Of a DNA stretch of 38,193 nucleotides, positions 32,926-38,193 are shown piece by piece; position 1 is the stretch's first letter; each line of letters begins with the position of its first letter. The DNA is taken from NCBI GenBank assembly GCA_009837815.1, contig VXSV01000065.1:1-38193 (forward strand). The letters are read 5' to 3'. The position numbers were made by a program, and so were the translations under genes. The notes below the pieces were generated by a model. It was given only the letters and a program-made list of their open reading frames with translations. It was not told where the DNA came from and ran no database searches. The stretch comes from Acidimicrobiia bacterium (GTDB taxonomy: Bacteria > Actinomycetota > Acidimicrobiia > Spongiisociales > ZC4RG35).

Positions 32926-33940
32926 CGGAGACCAGCCGGATAAGCCGTCGGCCCCGGTTCTCTCCCCGGAAGAGACCCAGGAAGGCCGCCGGGGCGTTCT
33001 CGAAGCCGTCGATGATCTCCTCTCGGAACACCAGGCGGTCGGTGACGATCCACTCTCTCATCTCCGACATCGCCTCGCGGAAGTGGGGGAGGAAGTCCCA
33101 CACCACGAAGCCGGTCATGGTGAGGCGGCGATTGATCATCTCGCCCACCGCCCGGATCCCCCGCGGCTGGATGCGGGCGTACTCGCTCACCTGACCCGAG
33201 ATCGCCACCCGTCCGCCGGTATTCATGTTCATCAACGCCGCGTCCAGCGTCTCGGCGCCCACGTTGTCGAAATACACGTCCACCCCTCCGGGACACACCC
33301 GGGAGATGGCGGCGGCCAGGTCGGGCTCTGCCCGGTAGTTGATGCACTCGTCGGCGCCCAGTTCGTCTGTGACCAGGCGGCACTTGTCCTCCGATCCGGC
33401 TATCCCCACCGTCCGGCATCCCAGGATGCGGGCGACCTGGAGTGCCGTGCTTCCCACCGGACCCGCCGCCGAGGAGACCAGCACCGCCTCCCCGTCCCGG
33501 GCTTCCGCCACCCGCCTGATGCCGAAGTAGGCGGTGAGCCCCGAGACTCCCAGGGCTCCGATCGCGGCTCGCTCGGTCAGCGGTGGGCTGAACACCGCGG
33601 GATGGAGGCGGAGCACCCCGCGTCCCGAGGAGACATAGCCCTCCCGCCAGCCGTTGGCGCTGCTGACCCGGTCCCCGACCTCGAAGCGGGGATTCCGGGA
33701 TTCGGCGACCACGCCCACCGAGAAGCCGTCGATCACCTCCCCGGGTTGAAGACGCGGAGCGTAGCTGTCCCGGGTCAAGCGGTCCAGCACTCCCGGATCC
33801 ACCGAGATGTAGGTGTTGGCGACCCGGATCCCACCTTCTCGGAGCGGCGGGAATTCCACCGAGACCATCCGGAAATTGTCGAAGTGCGGGGCGCCCTCGG
33901 GAGCGCCTGCCAGCACCCAGTTGCGACTGACGGTGGTCAT
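32918..33940 (-). CDS. NADP-dependent medium-chain oxidoreductase (PTGR/CurA-like)
   Basis: A 340-residue zinc-independent member of the medium-chain dehydrogenase/reductase superfamily, like prostaglandin reductases and leukotriene B4 12-hydroxydehydrogenases. SRNWVLAGAPEGAP at the N-terminus, GLTAYFGI, the cofactor loop SSAAGPVGSTALQVARILG and DVYFDNVG are the family landmarks; the Cys ligands of zinc enzymes are absent. Such enzymes reduce the double bond of alpha,beta-unsaturated carbonyls with NADPH. Its start overlaps the upstream zinc dehydrogenase stop (ATGA-type overlap at 33937-33940), and its end overlaps the enoyl-CoA hydratase gene. Confidence 0.9.
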   Translation of the reverse strand: MTTVSRNWVLAGAPEGAPHFDNFRMVSVEFPPLREGGIRVANTYISVDPGVLDRLTRDSYAPRLQPGEVIDGFSVGVVAESRNPRFEVGDRVSSANGWREGYVSSGRGVLRLHPAVFSPPLTERAAIGALGVSGLTAYFGIRRVAEARDGEAVLVSSAAGPVGSTALQVARILGCRTVGIAGSEDKCRLVTDELGADECINYRAEPDLAAAISRVCPGGVDVYFDNVGAETLDAALMNMNTGGRVAISGQVSEYARIQPRGIRAVGEMINRRLTMTGFVVWDFLPHFREAMSEMREWIVTDRLVFREEIIDGFENAPAAFLGLFRGENRGRRLIRLVSDA

Positions 33941-35010
33941 GGCGGACTCATCGCCGGGCGGTGGGGGACGATTACCGCTCGACCCTCCAAGCGCCCGTCA
34001 CGTAATTTCTGGTAGGCGAGGGGAGCATCCTGCATTGAAAACGTCTCGATGTCGCTTCTGACCGCGCCGGTTCCGGCCAGGGCCACCACTTCGGCGAGAT
34101 CGGATATGGCGCCCCAGAACACCGTGGAGGCCGACAGTCCGCGGGGGACCTGGAGGTATCCCATCGGAAACGATCCGGGTCCGATCCCCACCACCGTGAT
34201 GTGGCCGCGGATCGCCGCGGCGGAGACGGCCAGAGACAGGGTGTCGTCTATGCCCACGATGTCCAGAATCAGATCGGCGCCCCGGCCGGCGGTCATCTCC
34301 CGGATGACGCCTGGGGCGTCCTCATCGGACAGAACGGTCTGATGGGCCCCGTGGCGTCGCGCCGTTTCCAGGCGGGCCGGGGCGATGTCCACCGCGATCA
34401 CCTGGGCGGCAGAGAGAGCCCGGAGGATCTGGATCGCCAGGGACCCCAGCCCCCCGACTCCGATGACCACTGCGGTCGAGCCCTCATCCAGTCGATCGAG
34501 ACTCTGTCGGATGGTGTGATAGGTGGTAAGGCCGGCGTCGGTTAGTGGAGCGGCCTCAACCGGATCGAGATCGGGCGGGAGAGGGACCAGATGATGGGAC
34601 ATCGGCGCCAGAAAGAACTCGGCGATCCCGCCGTCTCGACCCAGACCCGGCCTCCCCGGGCCCGAGGCCACCACTTCGGCGGCGTTCTCACAGTAATTCT
34701 CAGACTGGACGGCGCACTGGCCGCAGGCGCCGCACCCCCAGGCGCCGTATACCGCCACCGGCGTCCCCGCCTCCAGGTCCGAATCTCCGGGTCCCGTCTC
34801 CTCCACCCATCCGGTGATCTCGTGGCCCACCGTGAACGGAAGGTCATAGGAAGGCAGCATCGACCGGGGCCAGTCGCACAGGTACAGATCGGAGTGACAG
34901 ACCCCCGCTCCCGCCACCCGGATCAGGGTCTCTCCCGGGCCCGGGTCGGGAGTGGGGACTTCGCAAAGCTCGAAGTCCTCTTCCCAGGTGGTGAACTGGT
35001 AAGCCAACAT
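33937..35010 (-). CDS. Zinc-dependent alcohol dehydrogenase
   Basis: A 357-residue medium-chain dehydrogenase. Catalytic zinc ligands are Cys38 (GVCHSD) and His62 with Glu63 (VGHEITG); the structural zinc is held by Cys93, Cys96, Cys99 and Cys107 (GCGACGQCAVQSENYC). The cofactor loop is VIGVGGLGSLAIQILRAL, and the Asp in VIAVDIAPARLE points to NAD. It would oxidise an alcohol for the downstream enoyl-reductase-like and enoyl-CoA hydratase-like enzymes. I chose ATG 35010, where the family sequence starts, over 35082, which lies in the divergent promoter region; a TACCCT box lies 11 bases upstream. Confidence 0.92.
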   Translation of the reverse strand: MLAYQFTTWEEDFELCEVPTPDPGPGETLIRVAGAGVCHSDLYLCDWPRSMLPSYDLPFTVGHEITGWVEETGPGDSDLEAGTPVAVYGAWGCGACGQCAVQSENYCENAAEVVASGPGRPGLGRDGGIAEFFLAPMSHHLVPLPPDLDPVEAAPLTDAGLTTYHTIRQSLDRLDEGSTAVVIGVGGLGSLAIQILRALSAAQVIAVDIAPARLETARRHGAHQTVLSDEDAPGVIREMTAGRGADLILDIVGIDDTLSLAVSAAAIRGHITVVGIGPGSFPMGYLQVPRGLSASTVFWGAISDLAEVVALAGTGAVRSDIETFSMQDAPLAYQKLRDGRLEGRAVIVPHRPAMSPP

Positions 35011-35102
35011 GATGGTTTCGGAGGGTACCGGGATGGATTCCGCTATCTTGGATCGCGGCGCCTCATTGGAGAGGCTCGTCAACCCAAAAGGAAGGAAAGA
35101 TC

Positions 35103-35594
35103 ATGCCGTCAGGCTTCCCCGATTGGACACCGGAAGGAGACACCGAAGAGACCCGCAGGCTCTTCATGCGCTGGCTGGAGGGACAGGAAGCCGACTTCCC
35201 CAACCCTCCCGACGACTCGTGGAAAGGCAGACTCCTGGACCTGGTGGAGGAGTTGGTCCACCCCGACGTGATCCTTCACAACGTGCCGGTGCGACGCCCC
35301 GGAAGGGACGGGTGGGTGGAGTTCCTGATGGGCCTGGGAGAGTCCTACCCGGACTCCAACACCAACTACGACATCATCATGGTGGACGGCAACATGGCGG
35401 CCGCCCGCTGGCACTACACGGCCACCCAGATGTCAGACCACTTCGAGCATGAGGCCACCGGAAAGAAGGTCCGGGTGGAGGGGGTGATGTTCGAGCGGTT
35501 CGAGGACGGCAAGATAGTGGAGCACTGGGCGATGATCGATCGCCTCAACTGGCTGCAGCAGCTGGGAGTGGTCGACGAGTCGATCCAACTCTGA
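35103..35594 (+). CDS. SnoaL/NTF2-like protein (copy 3)
   Basis: A 163-residue SnoaL-like protein. It shares ETRRLFMRWLEGQEADFP, PPDDSWKGRL, ELVHPDVILHNVPVRRPGRDG, MAAARWHYTATQ, GKKVRVEGVMFERFEDGKI and WLQQLGVVD with the other three copies, and is closest to its neighbour copy 4. AAGGAAAG before the ATG supports the start. It is divergent from the zinc dehydrogenase gene (92 bases between starts), so both could answer to the same regulator; TATCTT at 35044-35049 is a possible plus-strand -10 box. Its enzymatic role is not known. Confidence 0.87.
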   Translation: MPSGFPDWTPEGDTEETRRLFMRWLEGQEADFPNPPDDSWKGRLLDLVEELVHPDVILHNVPVRRPGRDGWVEFLMGLGESYPDSNTNYDIIMVDGNMAAARWHYTATQMSDHFEHEATGKKVRVEGVMFERFEDGKIVEHWAMIDRLNWLQQLGVVDESIQL

Positions 35595-35636
35595 AGCCTC
35601 ATCCCCTGCGGTGTCAGAGGAAGAAAGGAGAAGAAG

Positions 35637-36128
35637 ATGCCGGTGATATTGCCCGACGCCAACCCCGACGGTGACACAGAGGAGACCCGCCGGGTTTTTG
35701 TCGAATTCATGGTGGGCCAGGAACGAGACTTTCCCTACCCCCCCGATGACTCTTGGAAGGGGCGGATGAGGGCTTTGGTGGAGGAGTACTGTGATCCCGA
35801 CATCGTGATTCGCAACGTTCCGGTGCGAAGTCCAGGACGGGACGGCTACGCCGACTTCCTGGTGGCGTTGGGGATGGCCTACCCGGACGGGCAGACCTCC
35901 TTCAACCTGATCGCGGCCGATGGCGACACGGTGGCTTCCAAATGGACGTTTCGGGCCACCCAGCAGTCCGCCCACTTCGAGCACGGAGCGGCGGGCCAAA
36001 AGATCGAAATCGACGGCATGTCGTTCGCCCGGGTCCGGGGTGGAAAGTTGGTGGAGTACTACTCCCTGGCCGACAAACTGGCCTGGGCCAAGCAGTTGGG
36101 CATTGTTGACCAATCGGTAGAGCTGTAG
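35637..36128 (+). CDS. SnoaL/NTF2-like protein (copy 4)
   Basis: A 163-residue tandem paralogue of the gene before it, 42 bases downstream, with a strong AAGGAG ribosome site. GDTEETRRVFVEF, PPDDSWKGRM, VPVRSPGRDGYADFL, ASKWTFRATQQS and KQLGIVDQSVEL match copy 3. In place of ELVHPD it has EYCDPD, and the EHW of copies 1-3 is EYYS here, so the active-site side of the cone may differ. It converges with the photolyase gene; a small GAGAG/CTCTC hairpin lies in the 46-base gap. Confidence 0.87.
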   Translation: MPVILPDANPDGDTEETRRVFVEFMVGQERDFPYPPDDSWKGRMRALVEEYCDPDIVIRNVPVRSPGRDGYADFLVALGMAYPDGQTSFNLIAADGDTVASKWTFRATQQSAHFEHGAAGQKIEIDGMSFARVRGGKLVEYYSLADKLAWAKQLGIVDQSVEL

Positions 36129-36174
36129 GGCCTCGGAGAGTCCCGGCCTCTCGATTGCTTCCGGTTTCCACCGA

Positions 36175-37575
36175 TCAGGTGGCGGCTGGGTGGGGATGTC
36201 TCGATGGTTGGAGGGCTTGGCGATAGGCGTCCAGGGTGCGGCGGCGGGCCTTGGCGTGATCAACCAATGGCGAGGGGTAAGTCTCTCCCAGCGTCACACC
36301 GGCTGATGCCAACTCCAGCCTCCCCACAGTCCAGGGGGCATGAATGCTGTGGGCGTCCAGTCCTCCGAGCTCAGGTAACCACCGGCGAAGATGCAGGCCT
36401 TCGGGGTCGAGTCGGCGGCTCTGGGTGACCGGGTTGAAGATGCGGAAATAGGGGGCGGCGTCGGGTCCGGTCCCCGCCACCCACTGCCAGTTGCCCGCGT
36501 TTTGAGGGATGTCGCCGTCTATGAGCAGATAGCGGAACCATCGTTCGCCTCGCCGCCAGTCGATGAGCAGGTCCTTGACCAGGAAGGAGGCGGCGACCAT
36601 GCGAAGCCGGTTGTGGAGGCGCCCGGTGGAGGCCAGCTCGCGCATGGCGGCGTCGACAATCGGGTAACCGGTCAGTCCGGCCTTCCAATCCTCGAAGACA
36701 GTGTCCGCCTCGGGCCCATCAGCCCAGGCGATGCGGTCATATTCGGGCCGAAGCGCCACCCGGTCGATGTCGGGGTGCTCGGCGGTGAGATGGGCGTACC
36801 AGTCTCGCCATGCCAGTTGACGGACATAGGCGGCCCGGCCGGGAGTGTGATCACCTACCTCGGCCGCCACCTGACGAGGTGACAGCAGCCCGAAACGCAA
36901 CTCCGCCGACACATTTGACGTGTCGTCGGCTCCGATGTGGTCGCGGGTCATGTGATATTCGTCAACGCGATCCCACCATGACCGCAGGCGCCCCCGGGCC
37001 TGGTCTTCACCCCAGGGTTCATCCGGTAGATCGTGGCGCAGGTCGGAAAGGGTGGCGCCGGGGGGCGGGCTGATCAGCTCGGCCCGACCGGGAGTCACCC
37101 CCTCCGCAAGGGCCATGGTGACCCAGCGGCGGTAAAAGGCTGTGAAAACCCGGGAGAGCCGCCCTTTTGCGGTCAGGACACTGCCCGGCGGATGCACCAG
37201 GGTCCCCCAATACCGGCGGGTGGGTTGGGAGAGTGTGGAAGTGACCTGCTGGTCGCGGCGCTCAGACCACCGGGTGACGTCGGAGTTGAAGGTGACGACT
37301 TGTGCCCCCAGCGCGTCGGCCACCTGGGGGACCACTCGGGCCGGATCGCCTTCTGCCACCCATAGGCGTCCGCCACGGGATCTCAGCGAATGATCCAATC
37401 CGACAACCGCCTGAAGATACGCCCTCTTCCGGAACGGGCCCGCCGCGGCCACCAGTTGCGGCTCGATCACCACCAACCCGGCGGCCTGGTCATGTCGGGT
37501 GGCCTCCGCCCAAGCCGGATTGTCGCCGAGACGCAGGTCACGCCTAAACCAATGAAGGGCCGTCGGTGCCATCAT
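36175..37575 (-). CDS. phr: Deoxyribodipyrimidine photolyase (class I photolyase/cryptochrome)
   Basis: A 466-residue flavoprotein that uses blue light to repair cyclobutane pyrimidine dimers. The N-terminal antenna domain begins LHWFRRDLRLGDNPAW. The FAD domain carries TSNVSAELRFGLLSPRQ, GYPIVDAAMRELASTGRLHN, NRLRMVAASFLVKDLLIDW and GDIPQNAGNWQWVAGTG with PYFRIFNP, all hallmarks of class I enzymes; the Trp residues of the electron-transfer chain are in place. The start is one of two adjacent ATG codons (37575 or 37572) with AGGA immediately upstream. Regulation by light or the SOS system cannot be seen. Confidence 0.93.
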   Translation of the reverse strand: MMAPTALHWFRRDLRLGDNPAWAEATRHDQAAGLVVIEPQLVAAAGPFRKRAYLQAVVGLDHSLRSRGGRLWVAEGDPARVVPQVADALGAQVVTFNSDVTRWSERRDQQVTSTLSQPTRRYWGTLVHPPGSVLTAKGRLSRVFTAFYRRWVTMALAEGVTPGRAELISPPPGATLSDLRHDLPDEPWGEDQARGRLRSWWDRVDEYHMTRDHIGADDTSNVSAELRFGLLSPRQVAAEVGDHTPGRAAYVRQLAWRDWYAHLTAEHPDIDRVALRPEYDRIAWADGPEADTVFEDWKAGLTGYPIVDAAMRELASTGRLHNRLRMVAASFLVKDLLIDWRRGERWFRYLLIDGDIPQNAGNWQWVAGTGPDAAPYFRIFNPVTQSRRLDPEGLHLRRWLPELGGLDAHSIHAPWTVGRLELASAGVTLGETYPSPLVDHAKARRRTLDAYRQALQPSRHPHPAAT

Positions 37576-37632
37576 TCCTAACCGTCATGTCCGCCGGCCC
37601 GGGCGGCTTGTCCACCCGCCGAAACACCGGGA

Positions 37633-38193
37633 TCAGTCTGACTCGATGATCGTCACCGAGTTGATCGTCACATCGGTCAGCGGCCGGTCGTTGCGGTCGG
37701 TCTCCACCTTCTGCATGGCGTCCACCACATCCAGGCCTTTCACTACCTTGCCGAACAGGGAGTACTGCGGCGGGAGCCGGCAGCCCTGGGGGCCGCTGAT
37801 GATGAAGAACTGGCTGCCGTTGGTGTCGGGTCCGGCGTTGGCCATGGCCAGCGAGCCGACTTCGTAGCGTCCCGGTTTGGGCAACTCGTCCCCGAAGCGA
37901 TACCCGGGCCCGCCCCGGCCGGTGCCGGTGGGGTCTCCACCCTGGCAGACGAATCCCTTGATGATGCGGTGGAAGATCACCCCTTCGTAGTAGTGATAGC
38001 GGGCCAGCACCACGAAGTTGTTCACGGTGCGGGGAGCGGAAATGGGATCAAGGGCGATGGTCAACGTCCCCATCGACGTCTCCATCACCGCGGTGTAGGA
38101 CTTGGCCGAATCGATACACATGGGGGGCGGGTGCGGGAATTGGCGGCGAACGGGACTGGACCCGTCCGCCGCCGGGCAAGGCGTTTCGGCCAC
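37633..38193 (-). CDS. Cyclophilin-type peptidyl-prolyl cis-trans isomerase, possibly partial
   Basis: A cyclophilin that catalyses proline isomerisation in folding proteins. VIFHRIIKGFVCQGGD holds the catalytic Arg, MANAGPDTNGSQFFI the conserved Gln-Phe-Phe, and YSLFGKVVKGLDVV closes the barrel. The N-terminus (CPAADGSSPVRRQF, PPPMCID) is the kind of extension seen on actinobacterial cyclophilins that begin with a membrane helix or another segment. A GTG at the very edge (38193) could be the start, but the frame stays open to the edge, so the true start may lie outside the window. It ends 57 bases from the photolyase gene on the same strand. Confidence 0.92.
   Translation of the reverse strand: MAETPCPAADGSSPVRRQFPHPPPMCIDSAKSYTAVMETSMGTLTIALDPISAPRTVNNFVVLARYHYYEGVIFHRIIKGFVCQGGDPTGTGRGGPGYRFGDELPKPGRYEVGSLAMANAGPDTNGSQFFIISGPQGCRLPPQYSLFGKVVKGLDVVDAMQKVETDRNDRPLTDVTINSVTIIESD

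Overview
The window reads as a chromosomal segment of a high-GC actinobacterium, most likely a member of the Acidimicrobiia or a close relative. Four things point there: the helY-tatC-tatA/B order known from mycobacteria, an F420-type luciferase-like oxidoreductase, cysteine-bearing SLH repeats on a secreted protein, and many genes that seem to be read from leaderless mRNAs. The placement is an inference; there is no rRNA or marker gene here to test it. No tRNA, rRNA, CRISPR array, insertion sequence, integrase or phage gene was found.

Left part, about 1-19 kb, is mostly housekeeping. An acidic protein runs off the left edge. Then come helY-tatC-tatB (minus, overlapping stop/start codons), a histidine phosphatase, an F420-type oxidoreductase, a small membrane protein overlapping rlmN, an APH-fold phosphotransferase, a MarR regulator, a gamma-glutamyltransferase-like enzyme coupled to a SURF1 protein, a YbaK-type deacylase with a DUF255/YyaL-like thioredoxin-fold protein, a secreted metzincin-like protease with three SLH repeats, and a sugar-nucleotide-type epimerase. 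A 418-base gene-free stretch at 17007-17424 is full of predicted stem-loops.

Middle and right part, about 17-36 kb, is an accessory, catabolic-looking region built from duplicated modules: two lipoprotein family-5 solute-binding proteins, each with a long Ala/Glu-rich coiled-coil stalk; two phosphotriesterase-family hydrolases; and four SnoaL/NTF2-like proteins in two tandem pairs. A four-gene ABC-2 operon (two ATPase/permease pairs) lies between the two phosphotriesterase genes. Around these are an SDR, a proline-racemase-family enzyme with a Ser/Cys active-site pair, an enoyl-CoA hydratase followed by two medium-chain dehydrogenases, and a GNAT toxin/ribbon-helix-helix antitoxin pair. I infer that the lipoproteins capture a small organic compound and the hydrolases, SnoaL proteins and redox enzymes degrade it; the substrate is unknown and no cognate import permease is present in the window.

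Right edge: a DNA photolyase and a cyclophilin-type peptidyl-prolyl isomerase, the latter possibly continuing beyond the window.

A recurring regulatory theme is start codons with no Shine-Dalgarno sequence but with a TANNNT box 7-9 bases upstream (start codons at 7409, 8667, 9152, 24751, 29801 and 31867), the arrangement expected of leaderless transcripts. Genes inside operons, in contrast, have clear GGAGG-type sites and ATGA/GTGA overlaps.
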